DNA from: an uncultured Eggerthellaceae bacterium
GTDB taxonomy: Bacteria; Actinomycetota; Coriobacteriia; Coriobacteriales; Eggerthellaceae
Reading direction: 5' to 3'
Length of the DNA stretch: 64,000 bases
Assembly (NCBI GenBank): GCA_937892845.1
Contig: CALBGP010000005.1
Span: forward strand, 1 to 64,000
Part shown: positions 42,520 through 51,191 of the stretch, piece after piece
How the letters are laid out: every line of letters starts with the position of its first letter
Position numbering within the stretch: position 1 is the first letter of the stretch
Notes under the pieces: model-generated
Told to the model about the DNA's origin: nothing
What the model saw: the letters and a program-made list of their open reading frames with translations, nothing else
Database searches by the model: none
Translations under genes and position numbers: made by a program

Positions 42520-43989
42520 CTATTCGCGCTGAAAGATTTTGACTAGCTTGGTGTCCTTTATTTCGTAGACAATGTCTGCGACGTTCTCGACCAGCCTCTT
42601 ATCGTGGGAGACGAACACTATCGTTCCGGCATAGGCGCTCATCATCTGCTCGAGGGCTTCGGCGCTCTTGATGTCCAGGTAATTTCCAGGCTCGTCCATG
42701 AGCAAGATGTTGTATCTGCCCAGCAGCATCTTCGCGAGTAGCAGCTTGATGACTTCGCCTCCCGAGAGAACGCCAACGTCCTTTGTCAGGTCGCGCGGTC
42801 CGATTCCCATAGAGGCGAGGATGCCTCGAATTTCGGTCATGCTGTACTCGCAACCATCCTGCATGAACGAGATCGCAGACTGACGGGCGTCGAACTTGTA
42901 GCCTGTTTGCTCGAAGTAACCGATCTCTGCCTTGGGAGAGATGTTGATACCGTCGGCGCGTCGAGCGATTGCCTTCAGCAGGCTGGTCTTTCCTGTACCG
43001 TTGCCACCGGTGATGGCCACTTTGGCACCGAGCGGTATCTCGAATTTCGCGTGGTCATAGAGCATGCAGTTGCCGAAGCTCAAGCTGAAATCGTCTGCCG
43101 AGATGGGAAATTTACTATGCAGTTCCAGGGCCTTGCTCTGGCGGAACCGCACGGCGCGAATGCTATCTGGGGCCTCAATCCCTTCGAGCGCTTCGAGGCG
43201 CTTCTCCATGTCCTTAGCCGCCTGGTACATCCTCTTCTGTTTGGTGCCGGTTGCTTTCTGATGCCCCAATCGACCTGCATACTCGTTGCTTTTTTTCGCA
43301 GCCTTCCGCTTGGCGTCGACCTGCCGTGCTTTTTTCCGTTGTTTTTCGATGGCGGCTTCGAGGCGATCGCGCTCGCGCATCGCCTCTTCGTATCGAGTCG
43401 CCTGAGCTTTGCGCTCTTCTTCTTTCTGTCGCAGATAGTCGGAGTAGTCACCCCAGAATTCGGAAATACCGCCGTCTTTGAGCTCCCAGATCTTGTCTAC
43501 CACCTGGTCGAGAAAATGACGGTCATGGCTCACGATGAGCAGAGCCCCATCAAATGCCTTGAGTTGTCCGACGAGAAGGCGGATGCCGTCTTGGTCGAGG
43601 TGGCTCGTAGGCTCGTCGGCGAAGATCGCGCTTGCATGCTGGGAGAGTGCAGAGGCAATCTTGGCGCGTGTTTCCTCCCCGCCGCTCATCGTCTCCTGCG
43701 CCACTCCGGCGACGTTGAGACGGGAGAGCATCTCACCACTGTCCTGAGCCGCATCAAGGTCGAGTTCATCGAGTTGGCCGATGAGGGCAATGCTGCCGAA
43801 GCGCCTGACGTCGGCGTCCGCAATGGTAAGATTGCCGCTCAGAATTTTAAGCAGGCTGGTTTTGCCTGCGCCATTGTCTCCCACCAAGCCGATGCGATCG
43901 TAGGAGTAGATTTCCAACTCTTCGATATCCAGGATATCGCGGCCGGCATATTCCAAAAAGATGTCTTTAGCTTTGACTATGAGTTCCAT
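42520..43989 (-). CDS. ABC-F ribosomal protection protein, Msr(D)-like
   Basis: This 489-residue soluble protein has two ABC domains and no membrane part. It has Walker A GLVGDNGAGKTSLLKIL, signature TMSGGEETRAKIASAL and Walker B ASAIFADEPTSHLDQDG. A basic linker of about 75 residues (RKKARQVDAKRKAAKKSNEYAGRLGHQK) leads to the second Walker A TGGNGTGKTSLL, LSGGEVIKLLLAKMLLGRYNILLMDEP and SHDKRL. Opening MELIVKAKDIFLEYAGRDILDIEELEIYSYDRIGL closely parallels Msr(D), which displaces macrolides from the ribosome. It is the second gene after the Mef-like efflux gene, as in mef-msr(D) elements, so macrolide (or related) resistance is likely. AAAAGGCGG precedes the ATG. Confidence 0.88.
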   Translation of the reverse strand: MELIVKAKDIFLEYAGRDILDIEELEIYSYDRIGLVGDNGAGKTSLLKILSGNLTIADADVRRFGSIALIGQLDELDLDAAQDSGEMLSRLNVAGVAQETMSGGEETRAKIASALSQHASAIFADEPTSHLDQDGIRLLVGQLKAFDGALLIVSHDRHFLDQVVDKIWELKDGGISEFWGDYSDYLRQKEEERKAQATRYEEAMRERDRLEAAIEKQRKKARQVDAKRKAAKKSNEYAGRLGHQKATGTKQKRMYQAAKDMEKRLEALEGIEAPDSIRAVRFRQSKALELHSKFPISADDFSLSFGNCMLYDHAKFEIPLGAKVAITGGNGTGKTSLLKAIARRADGINISPKAEIGYFEQTGYKFDARQSAISFMQDGCEYSMTEIRGILASMGIGPRDLTKDVGVLSGGEVIKLLLAKMLLGRYNILLMDEPGNYLDIKSAEALEQMMSAYAGTIVFVSHDKRLVENVADIVYEIKDTKLVKIFQRE

Positions 43990-44250
43990 AGGTTGAACCG
44001 CCTTTTGTGTATTAGCCTTTTACTGGAAGCGCAGCCATGCCAAAAAAGATTGCTCACGTCGATTTTTCGCCTTTGCCCAATTGCCGGCGCGAGCGTTTTG
44101 ACCTTGCGCAAGCCGGCAAATCCGAAAATGATAGTTGGCGACGAATAAGGAGCGCGATGTGGGATGTCGGCGCAATACCTCGTCGTCGCAAGGGCTTGAA
44201 GGCTGACGCGTGAACCGATGGCTGCCGCCTCTTTTTTTCGAATACTTGGG

Positions 44251-45537
44251 CTATTGAATCCGCCCGGTATCTCTTTTCCCCACGTTTCGGACGCTCGGAG
44301 CAAGCAGCATAGCCATCGCAAGCAGTACCATGGTCGCTCCAGAGCCGACGAACCATAACGGAGCTCCAAGCAGATCCGCAAAAACGGAGGGGGCCGCGAG
44401 GCCCATGGGCATGGCCCACGCCATGATGGTTCCGTAGAGGCCGAAAACGCGGCCTAGGTACTCAGGAGGTATCTGCTCCTGCATAAGGGCAGTCTGGGTT
44501 CCCGCGTACAACGGGGAGCATGCGCCCATAAGAAAGCTCGCCGGTAGGAAAACGGCGAACAGCGACGGGCCGATCAATCCGGATGCGATTGCGACGACGC
44601 CGAAGCCGGCGATCGCGGCGACCATGGTGAGCGACCTATTGCGGAACCCTCCCGTGGCCGCCAAAATGCCGGACCCAGCCAGCATGCCTGCGGAGAAAAG
44701 GACCTCCACCAAAGCAGCATCCCCCGTGCTACCGCCAAAATGTCCCAAGGTCATTATTGGGAACAATGCCGCGAGTGGGGAGAACGCGAAAGCGAAGACG
44801 AACCCGCACCAAAGAAGGGCGAACAGCCCCCTGTATCCCCTGATCAGCTTGTAGCCGTCCGAAATCTCAGAGAAAAGTTCTCGAACTTTATTGGAAAAGG
44901 ACGAGCTGCGGTCGGCTTCGTCGAGTCCTCCTGCGTCTATCTGAGCGGCGAGGACAGCTAGAGAAGCGAAAAGCGCCCCCAGCACGTCGAGGGCAATCAT
45001 GGCGGTAATGCCCGCCACAGGATAAATCACTGCCGCGAGCGCGGCGCCAAGAATGTATCCGGCGGACTGAATCGCCTGCATCACTCCCGATAGGCGAACG
45101 AGATGCTCTGGCGGGGCGAGATGGGGCGTGAGGGATTGGGAGGCCGGCGTGTAGAACGAAGTGCCAGCTGCGCGGAGAAACAGGGCGATGAGTATTGACC
45201 ACGCAGGTAAGCTGCCGGCCAACGAGGCAATCGCCAAGGCGGCGCCCACCGCGGCAACGAAGAGGTCGGCGCCGATGAGAACACGTTTCAAAGGCAGCCT
45301 GTCGACAACGGCGCCCGCAAGGACTCCGAACAAAGCAATCGGCAGAAAGCCTGCTAACGATGCCAGGGAGAGGAGGGAAGATGATTCTGTCGTGAGGGCG
45401 ATATGCCAAATGAGACCCATTTGGAGAATCAAGCTCGTCAATGTCGACACGAGCTCCCCGCCCCATACGAAACAAATCTTAAATTGCCATGAATGGCACA
45501 GCGAAACAGACCTGCGCCGAGAGGTTTCAAATATCAT
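44251..45537 (-). CDS. MFS efflux transporter, Mef-like
   Basis: The ATG at 45537 gives 428 residues with 12 hydrophobic segments. The sequence WQFKICFVWGGELVSTLTSLILQMGLIWHIAL, then LSLASLAGFLPIALFGVLAGAVVDRLPLKRVLIGADLFVA, and later MQEQIPPEYLGRVFGLYGTIMAWAMPMGL track the Mef(A)/Mef(E) macrolide exporters. Its pairing with an Msr(D)-like gene downstream supports macrolide or structurally related drug export at the cytoplasmic membrane. Upstream are a strong promoter, a leader peptide and an attenuator, so expression is probably drug-inducible. The gap to the Msr-like gene is 261 bases and includes a GCCGGC inverted repeat. Confidence 0.85.
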   Translation of the reverse strand: MIFETSRRRSVSLCHSWQFKICFVWGGELVSTLTSLILQMGLIWHIALTTESSSLLSLASLAGFLPIALFGVLAGAVVDRLPLKRVLIGADLFVAAVGAALAIASLAGSLPAWSILIALFLRAAGTSFYTPASQSLTPHLAPPEHLVRLSGVMQAIQSAGYILGAALAAVIYPVAGITAMIALDVLGALFASLAVLAAQIDAGGLDEADRSSSFSNKVRELFSEISDGYKLIRGYRGLFALLWCGFVFAFAFSPLAALFPIMTLGHFGGSTGDAALVEVLFSAGMLAGSGILAATGGFRNRSLTMVAAIAGFGVVAIASGLIGPSLFAVFLPASFLMGACSPLYAGTQTALMQEQIPPEYLGRVFGLYGTIMAWAMPMGLAAPSVFADLLGAPLWFVGSGATMVLLAMAMLLAPSVRNVGKRDTGRIQ

Positions 45538-45567
45538 GGTTATGTCCAATCGTGAAATGGCGTGCAG

Positions 45568-45597
45568 AAAAACAGCGCGACGCCACAACAGCGCCGC
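45568..45597 (-). terminator. attenuator hairpin before the Mef-like gene
   Basis: Read leftward, GCGGCGC (45597-45591), loop TGTTGTG and GCGTCGC (45583-45577) form a 7-bp stem with one G-U pair, followed by GCTGTTTTT. The overlapping 5' arm can instead pair GGCGCT (45595-45590) with AGCGCC (45609-45604) inside the leader peptide gene. This gives an antiterminator that excludes the terminator. Confidence 0.7.
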
Positions 45598-45600
45598 TTT

Positions 45601-45636
45601 CTAGGCGCTCATCCACGTGCGGAAAAGACCAACCAC
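45601..45636 (-). CDS. 11-residue leader peptide of the mef-msr operon
   Basis: AAAGGAGGGG lies 4 bases before a GTG at 45636, which opens a reading frame MVGLFRTWMSA and a TAG at 45603-45601. It lies between the promoter and the attenuator. Its penultimate codons (AGC GCC) are one strand of the antiterminator stem. A ribosome that finishes the peptide would cover this strand and let the terminator form; a drug-stalled ribosome further back would leave it free. This is the arrangement known for inducible macrolide-resistance genes. The peptide sequence itself is not one of the named arrest motifs. Confidence 0.72.
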   Translation of the reverse strand: MVGLFRTWMSA

Positions 45637-45676
45637 GACACCCCTCCTTTGTTAATTCGGTCTGGCAAACCATGTA

Positions 45677-45706
45677 ATATTAACGAGGCTTGAGTTTGCC
45701 TGTCAA
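45677..45706 (-). promoter_or_regulatory. promoter of the mef-msr operon
   Basis: Read leftward, TTGACA, an 18-base spacer and TAATAT form a near-consensus promoter about 40 bases upstream of the leader peptide start. Confidence 0.8.
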
Positions 45707-46118
45707 GAATCGACCATCGGAAAGGGCAATCCTCTCTGGCCATTCGATTCCTTTTGTATCTTTGGTTGCATAGGTGACCCGCCAGGGCTATTACGCGTGG
45801 AAGAGGCGCCTGCCGAGCTGGCCGATGAGGCGCTGAAGATGGCCCTGGTCAGGCGAAACGATCCCAAGGGATGCGTACATCATTCGGATAGTAAGAATGT
45901 TGCCAGCAGGTTTTGCGGCAACCGCAAAGGAGCCGTATCCTGCAGCTGGAATCACGTTGCAGCATCCTGACCCGCATTCCGATTGGCGGACGGCCCGCTT
46001 CGGCATCCTGACCAGCACAGCGATCGAGCCTTGTCATTCCTTGGATATGCCGGTTGCTCGGGGCGGTCCCGACGGAGGCCCTCGCCTCCCCGGTCCGTGA
46101 CCCAAGAAGGGCAAGCAT

Positions 46119-46263
46119 GCTGATCTGCATGGCTGGTTCCTCCTTTATGTAGACGACCATGCAAAGAAGGGACAACCGAGGAGGCAGGTTACTGATGCGG
46201 GCTCCCGCACGCCCATGACTACCCGACGGGCTGTTTTTCATCTCCGATGCCCGCATTGCAGCA
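46119..46263 (-). promoter_or_regulatory. orphan yjdF-type riboswitch copy
   Basis: This segment is about 85% identical, by reading, to 63488-63635, including the GGGTAGTC, GGGCGTGCGGGAG, CCGCATCAGTAACCTGCCTCC core, the AAAGGAGG ribosome-binding site and the first four codons (ATGCAGATCAGC). After those codons the sequence is unrelated and no YjdF protein follows. It keeps a -10-like TGCAAT near 46258. It is therefore an aptamer left behind after its gene was replaced. Confidence 0.68.
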
Positions 46264-46338
46264 TGAACGAATGTGCCTCGACATCTCTGCTGGCATGGTA
46301 CGACTGGGATCGCACCTCGACGCATCCTTGCGCATACT

Positions 46339-46542
46339 GCCTTCCAAGTTTCGAAACCGGGAAGGAAAGTGTATGTGAGCGACGATATCGGCGCCGATTC
46401 GACGCTCGAGAGGGAGATTGCGCCGATTCTATCCATCGGGGATGCATTCCCGAAGATTCTCATCACTCGCACGAGGCATGAGCCCCATACCCGGGAGGGC
46501 GTGCTCGTGCTGAATTTCGCGAGGTGGCTGCTTGGCGGGTAG
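46339..46542 (+). pseudogene. 3' fragment of a DUF4143-type AAA ATPase gene
   Basis: The frame ending at the TAG at 46540-46542 reads QVSKPGRKVYVSDDIG, then TLEREIAPILSIGDAFPKILITRTRHEP and VLNFARWLLGG. This matches the C-terminal end of AAA ATPases with a DUF4143 domain: a residual restriction-like fold, a conserved ERE...IxDxFPK and a final IARWLLG. The N-terminal roughly 340 residues with Walker motifs are missing. An intact relative with the same type of ending (EREYRPFERIRDNYPKYLLTR) lies at 61737. Confidence 0.6.
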
Positions 46543-47055
46543 GGTTCTGAACGTCGCATTGGGATATCGCGCGACAGGGCACGCAGGGCTGTTTGTGCCC
46601 GCACGGGAAACGCCGTCGCCATGCGGGCGGCCTGTCGTGTCCGATTAGCCTTTTGCTAAACAGGCTTACGCCAACTCATGGGCAAGCCACCTGAGACTAT
46701 TCACTTTGCTTATCGTTGACAAAGACCTGTGGCCTGCGGTTTTGTGAACGGCTCGTAAGCCACCCGCGTCGACTCACTTACTGTTGAAGCTGGTGGTTTG
46801 CAGGCTCAAAGGCGGTTGAGTTTCAAAACGGGCGTTTTTCGGCGATATCGAGCCTCCAAAGGCGGCTCTCCGTGCCCCTTGGGACAAAAATAAAAACTCA
46901 ATACTCTGAGTTTGAAAATGGTTTTTGAAGTTGTCCCAGCTTTTGTCCCCGAAGCCGATGAAACGCGACGTCGCGTCATTCAGCGGCACTCACTTCGAGA
47001 TGCCGCCGAAAACTGGGTGCAACTGGAGTGACGAGACGGCAAAACTATAACCACC

Positions 47056-47066
47056 GAGTGGGAGTA
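47056..47066. repeat. guaA 3'-end attachment-like repeat, copy 2
   Basis: GAGTGGGAGTA followed by A gives Thr-Thr-Glu-Trp-Glu-stop in frame, mimicking the guaA end. It is preceded by the paired AACTGG motifs described for the gap and followed by a promoter-like region for the Fic gene. Confidence 0.55.
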
Positions 47067-47073
47067 ATGTTTC

Positions 47074-47159
47074 TTGCCGATAACGGCAATAATTAGCATT
47101 ATTTGATACAATAACCCCATCAGGTTTTTGCCGATAAGGAGGTGAAGCCCGATGGGGTT
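47074..47159 (+). promoter_or_regulatory. palindrome, -10 and start-codon hairpin of the Fic gene
   Basis: TTGCCGATAACGGCAA (47074-47089) is an inverted repeat. A -10-like TACAAT is at 47107-47112. Immediately after it AACCCCATC (47113-47121) is complementary to GATGGGGTT (47151-47159), which contains the ATG at 47152. The mRNA could therefore fold with its start codon in a 9-bp stem, the ribosome-binding site AAGGAGGTG lying in the loop. Confidence 0.5.
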
Positions 47160-48057
47160 TCTTTCTGCAGCTGACATCGCCGTGATTTGGGGCGTTTCCG
47201 AGAGGAGCGTTCGCAACTATTGCGCCCAGGGCCGCGTGCCAGGCGCCTTCCTGACAGGAAAGACCTGGAACATCCCCTCGGACGCGGCAAAGCCCGCACG
47301 CTCGAACTCGAAGGAAACCAGCATCAGCCCCCTCCTTGGGCGACTTCGCGAAGAGAAGGAAGGCAGGATCAAGGGCGGCATCTACCACAAGGTCCAGGTT
47401 GAGCTAACCTACAACTCCAACCACATTGAGGGAAGCAGGCTCTCTCTCGACCAGACGCGCCTCATCTTCGAGACGGCGACCATCGGCGTCCAGGGCGAGC
47501 CCGTGCGAATCGACGACATCGTGGAGACGCAGAACCACTTCCGAGCCATCGACTACGTCATAGACCATGCGCAGGACCCCGTCTCGGAAGGAATGATCAA
47601 GGAGCTGCACCGCATCCTCAAAACCGGCACCACAGACTCAGCGAAGGAATGGTTCGCAGTCGGAGAGTACAAGCGTCTGCCAAACGAAGTCGGAGGCCGC
47701 AAGACGACCCTTCCGGAAAACGTCAGCAAAGAGGTTAAAGGGCTTCTCAAGACACACGGCCCCCACTCGAAGCACTCACTCGACGACATCATAGACTTCC
47801 ACGTTAAATTCGAGAGGATTCATCCTTTCCAGGACGGCAACGGTCGTGTAGGCAGGCTCATCATGTTCAAGGAATGCCTAGCGAACGACCTGGTACCGTT
47901 CATCATCGCCGATGACATGAAGGCCTTCTATTACAGGGGCCTTTCCGAGTGGGATTACGAGAAGGGTTTCCTTACCGACACCTGCCTGGCAGCGCAAGAT
48001 CGCTTCAAGGCAGAACTCGACTATTTCCGAATCCCGTTCGACCAAGGGGAATCCTGA
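47152..48057 (+). CDS. Fic family protein with N-terminal helix-turn-helix
   Basis: AAGGAGGTG lies before the ATG at 47152. The 301-residue protein opens with a winged-helix-like segment (LSAADIAVIWGVSERSVRNYCAQGRVPGAF, residues 4-33). Residues about 80-300 form the Fic domain. The active-site motif HPFQDGNGRVGR is at residues 224-235 and fits HxFx(D/E)GNGRxxR, so AMP transfer to target-protein hydroxyls is possible. The inhibitory motif SNHIEG (89-94, S/TxxxEG) is N-terminal to the core, typical of self-inhibited class II Fic proteins. The target is unknown. The next gene overlaps its stop (TGATG). Confidence 0.88.
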   Translation: MGFLSAADIAVIWGVSERSVRNYCAQGRVPGAFLTGKTWNIPSDAAKPARSNSKETSISPLLGRLREEKEGRIKGGIYHKVQVELTYNSNHIEGSRLSLDQTRLIFETATIGVQGEPVRIDDIVETQNHFRAIDYVIDHAQDPVSEGMIKELHRILKTGTTDSAKEWFAVGEYKRLPNEVGGRKTTLPENVSKEVKGLLKTHGPHSKHSLDDIIDFHVKFERIHPFQDGNGRVGRLIMFKECLANDLVPFIIADDMKAFYYRGLSEWDYEKGFLTDTCLAAQDRFKAELDYFRIPFDQGES

Positions 48058-48362
48058 TGGCATCGAGCGCGGAATATCTAAATTACGTCCTGTATCTTCT
48101 GCAGGAGGTCCCCGCTTTGACCCACCGCAAGATGATGGGCGAATACCTGCTGTACAGCGGCGGCGTCCTGTTCGGCGGCGTCTACGACGACAGATTCCTC
48201 CTGAAAGACGTCCCGGCTGCACGGGAAGCCTTCCCAACGGAGCAAATCCCCTATGACGGGGCGAAGCCGATGCTTCACGTTGACAGCGAAAATCCAACGC
48301 TAATCGCGGCAGTGGTCGACGCCATGATCCCTCAGCTCCCCCTTCCGAAAAAGAGGAAATGA
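48057..48362 (+). CDS. TfoX N-terminal domain protein
   Basis: The ATG at 48057 shares a base with the Fic stop codon. The 101-residue product has the TfoX_N pattern: SAEYLNYVLYLLQEVPALTHRKMMGEYLLYSGGVLFGGVYDDRFLLKDV, then a C-terminal half with QIPYDGAKPMLHVDS. In gamma-proteobacteria the two-domain TfoX controls competence; single-domain forms like this one are widespread and of unknown function, often near MerR regulators. Translational coupling to the Fic gene suggests a two-gene unit. A MerR-type gene begins 66 bases downstream. Confidence 0.85.
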   Translation: MASSAEYLNYVLYLLQEVPALTHRKMMGEYLLYSGGVLFGGVYDDRFLLKDVPAAREAFPTEQIPYDGAKPMLHVDSENPTLIAAVVDAMIPQLPLPKKRK

Positions 48363-48428
48363 TCTTCTTGACCCTCCCCAAAGGGGAGGCCTCAAAGTAG
48401 GTGTCGTCAAAGGAAAGGAGGCATTCAG

Positions 48429-48836
48429 ATGCTGAAGATCGGAGAGTTCTCCAAATTGTCCATGCTCACGGTAAAGACCCTGCGCTTCTACGAGAAGGAA
48501 GGCCTTTTGCAACCCGCCCAGGTAGACCCGTGGACGGGCTATCGCCTGTACGAGACAAAGCAGCTCAAGGACGCGGCGCACGTCAAGGCCCTTCGCCAGC
48601 TGGGCATTCCGGTTGCCCAGATCAAGGCAATAGTGGCCGGCGCAAACGAGCAGGAGATTCTCCTGGAGCAAGCGCGCATGCTCCAACAGCAAGAAGCAGA
48701 GATTGCCAGAAGCCTTTCCGTCATCCACCACCTACAGGAAGGAAACGGCATGAAGTACCAAGTAACCGAAAAGACCCTCCCCGCCTGCATCGTCTACTAC
48801 TCCGACGCCATGAGCTGGATTCCCGCCCAGGGCGCC
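48429..48836 (+). pseudogene. MerR-family regulator interrupted by an IS21 element
   Basis: AAAGGAGG precedes the ATG at 48429. The N-terminal winged helix is intact (MLKIGEFSKLSMLTVKTLRFYEKEGLLQPAQVDPWTGYRLY), followed by a coiled-coil dimerisation helix up to about residue 105. The start of a GyrI-like effector domain (MKYQVTEKTLPACIVYYSDAMSWIPAQGA) follows. At 48837 the reading frame runs into the left end of the insertion sequence, so the ligand-binding domain is lost. No 3' part of the gene is found on the far side of the element. A truncated DNA-binding protein could still be made. Confidence 0.85.
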
Positions 48837-48929
48837 TGTAAGCGGTCAAGTAAAAATCATTGCTTTTGGCCACGATTGTCAGAGTTTCCCTTTCTCTCTC
48901 TGCTGATGCGGCTAGGCTTCAAGCGACTT

Positions 48930-49685
48930 TCACTTTGCGGCCTTCCAGCCGGTGATGCTTTGCCTCCTCTCCTTCCTATAGCTCGGGCCGTCTATGTTTA
49001 TGATCTCGCTCTTGTAGATGAGCCTGTCCAGGATGGCGGTTATGATGTCGCTGTCCTCTATGAACCTCGTCCACTCGTCGAACCCCTTGTTCGACGTGAT
49101 CACCAGGGAGCGCTTTCCCTCGCAATCCGACACGAAGCCGAAGAACAGCGTTGCCTCCGCCGGGTTCAGGCGCTCGTAGCCTATCTCGTCGATGATCACG
49201 AGCCTCGCCCTCGACAGCTCCCTCATCCTCTTCTTCGCCGACGGGAGGAAGTCCTTCTTCTCCAGCACCGCCATCAACGTGTCCATCTTCTCGAAGCAGA
49301 CGTCGTACCCCCTGTCCAGGGCCTCGTAGCCCAGGATGGTGGCGATCATGGTCTTGCCGGTGGACGTGGGGCCCAGGAGGCAGACGTTGAAGGCGTGGTC
49401 CAGCCAGGTCATGTCCATGAGGTTGAGCACGGTCTCCTTGCTGACCGACGGCTGGAACGCGAAGTCGAACTCGGAGATGGACCTCCTCTGCGGCAGCCTG
49501 AACGCCTTGTACCGCTGCTCGCGCTTGTACTCCTCCTTCAGCCTGAGCTCCTCCCTCAGGAACAGCTCCATCGCCTTCATCGGGCTCAGGTCCTCGACCC
49601 CCGTGAACAGGCCGACGAAGTCCACCTGCCTGAGCCTCAGCTGAGAGAGCATCATGGCGATGTCGGTTTCCCTGTACGTGCCCAT
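48930..49685 (-). CDS. istB: IS21 helper ATPase IstB
   Basis: The 251-residue protein is an AAA+/DnaC-like ATPase that assembles on DNA and directs IstA to target sites. Walker A is GPTSTGKT (residues 105-112), Walker B RLVIIDEIGYERLNPAEATLFFGFVSD, sensor 1 SLVITSNKGFDEW. It starts at ATG 49685, directly after the istA stop on the same strand. The gene itself appears intact. Confidence 0.9.
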   Translation of the reverse strand: MGTYRETDIAMMLSQLRLRQVDFVGLFTGVEDLSPMKAMELFLREELRLKEEYKREQRYKAFRLPQRRSISEFDFAFQPSVSKETVLNLMDMTWLDHAFNVCLLGPTSTGKTMIATILGYEALDRGYDVCFEKMDTLMAVLEKKDFLPSAKKRMRELSRARLVIIDEIGYERLNPAEATLFFGFVSDCEGKRSLVITSNKGFDEWTRFIEDSDIITAILDRLIYKSEIINIDGPSYRKERRQSITGWKAAK

Positions 49686-51191
49686 CTACAGCACCTCCGC
49701 ATAGTCCGAGACGGCCCTCTTGGCCACCGTCACCGAGTACTCCCCGGGCAGCGGCGACGGCGGCGGCGCGACGGGCATGTACTCCTCGGCCCAGGCCGCG
49801 ACGTCGTTCGCGCTGTAGCTGCCGATCGCGGCGCACTGGAGCATGGCCAGCCTGGTGGCCTCCTTCCCGAACTTGCCGAACGAGTGCAGGAGAAGCGCCA
49901 GCTGGTCCCGCTCGTACCTGGGATGGTCCTCCACCATGCGGGCGACGAAGTCGGCGGAGCCGTCACCGAGCAGCGCAACCGCGTCGTCGGACATCCGCCT
50001 CACCGCCGCCGACCTGCTGCTCCTGTGGGAGTCCCTGCCTATGAGCCTCCCGGTGACGCCGTCGGCGATGGCGTGGGTGCAGAGGACGTCGCCGGCAAGG
50101 GACTTGATCGTCAGGATGCCGTCCTTGGGCTCGATCGCCACGACGGCCATCTTGTTGAACGTGCCGTACGGCACGGTATAGCGGTTCTGAAGGTATAGAA
50201 TGGTGTTGTCCTTGCGCACGCCCCTGGTGTCGCCCTCCGGGGTCGGCGCCGCCGTGGCGCAGGGTATGAGAAGCGCCTGCTCCGCCGCGAAACGAGACGC
50301 GGGCGCTTCCTTGGTGGTTCCGTTGGGCTTCGCGTTGCCGGTCCTGGCGAGCCACGCCAGCGCCGCCGCGTTGAGCTCGTCGTCGCCGCCCGGGTAGGTG
50401 CAGTGCCTCACGAAGTTCCGCTTGACGAACTTGACGACGCTCTCGACCTTCCCCTTGGTCTCGGGGTCGGACCCGCGGCAGAGGAAGACGTCGAAGCCGC
50501 ATTCGGCCCTGAACAGCTCCATCTCCCTGGTCAGGATGATGTCGCCCGCGTTCTCGGAGACGCTCACCACGCTGTCCTGGTCGAAGACGACCTCCTCGGG
50601 CCTGCCGCCGTAGAAGTCGAAGCAGCGACGCATCGCCATGACGAGGTCGATCGAGGTCCACGGCCTGCTCAGGAAATCCACGTACTTGTAGCGGGAGTAG
50701 GACAGGACGAACCCTGCGAACCTGACATGGACCCTGACGCCCCTGGCGTCCGCCATCCACGACTCACCGAAGTCGACCTGCATCTGCTTGCCCGGCGGCA
50801 GGTCCGGAACCGCCTCGTAATCCCTGGGATCCGATTGCTTCGGGATGCTGTAGTCCCTTCTGAGCGCCGCGACGTGCCGCCGCACGGTCCGCTCCGAGGC
50901 CGTGATCTCATGCTCGCCGAAGCGCTCGAGCAGCCAGTCGTATACCTGGGCCGAGGTCATGTCGGGGTATTTGCGCAGTCAGCCCAATATGACGCCGTCA
51001 TAGCGCTCCAGCTTGCACCTCTTGCGAACCATGCCGGAGTCCAGGTCATACTCCTCCTGGGTCATGTCCCAGTACTTGCTGACGGTCCACCAGCAGCATC
51101 CCAGACGATCAGCCACCTGCTGCTTCTTGAACCCAAGCTTCTTCAATCTCTGTATGTCCACGTACACGTTGAGCCCCTTCACCTTTCCCAC
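49686..51191 (-). pseudogene. istA: IS21 transposase IstA with in-frame TGA at codon 71
   Basis: The full frame would run from ATG 51191 to 49686 (about 501 codons). The first 70 codons give a helix-turn-helix (IQRLKKLGFKKQQVADRLGCCWWTVSKYW) and then a TGA at 50981-50979. The same frame resumes at once with LRKYPDMTSAQVYDWLLERFGEHEI and the DDE core (QMQVDFGESWMAD, EVVFDQDSVVSVSE, KGKVESVVKFVKRNFV), ending with a PDB-like C-terminal region. IstA relatives usually have Trp here (a TGG), so one G-to-A change explains the stop. Full-length transposase cannot be made without readthrough. The downstream part could start at an internal codon. Confidence 0.85.

Larger units (their letters stand above)
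45707..47055. other. 1.35-kb gap of element remnants
   Basis: No intact gene is supported here. It contains an orphan copy of the yjdF-type riboswitch (46119-46263) and the 3' end of a DUF4143-type ATPase gene (46339-46542). GCATCCTGACC occurs at about 45962 and 46006, similar to terminal repeats of IS21-like elements. At 46890-46915 is a short hairpin (AACTCA/TGAGTT) flanked by GGGACAAAA-type repeats. The last 60 bases before 47056 contain AACTGGGTGCAACTGGAG, which resembles AACTGGGACAAACTGGAG before 61624. Confidence 0.55.

Noticed and set aside
46774..46989. A 71-codon leftward frame before the Fic region
   Set aside because: No ribosome-binding site, no recognisable domain, and it crosses the repeat-rich island end.
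48840..50198. Continuation of the MerR reading frame for about 450 codons into the IS
   Set aside because: After 48837 the frame is the antisense of istB and istA and reads as repetitive charged sequence. It is a chance read-through.
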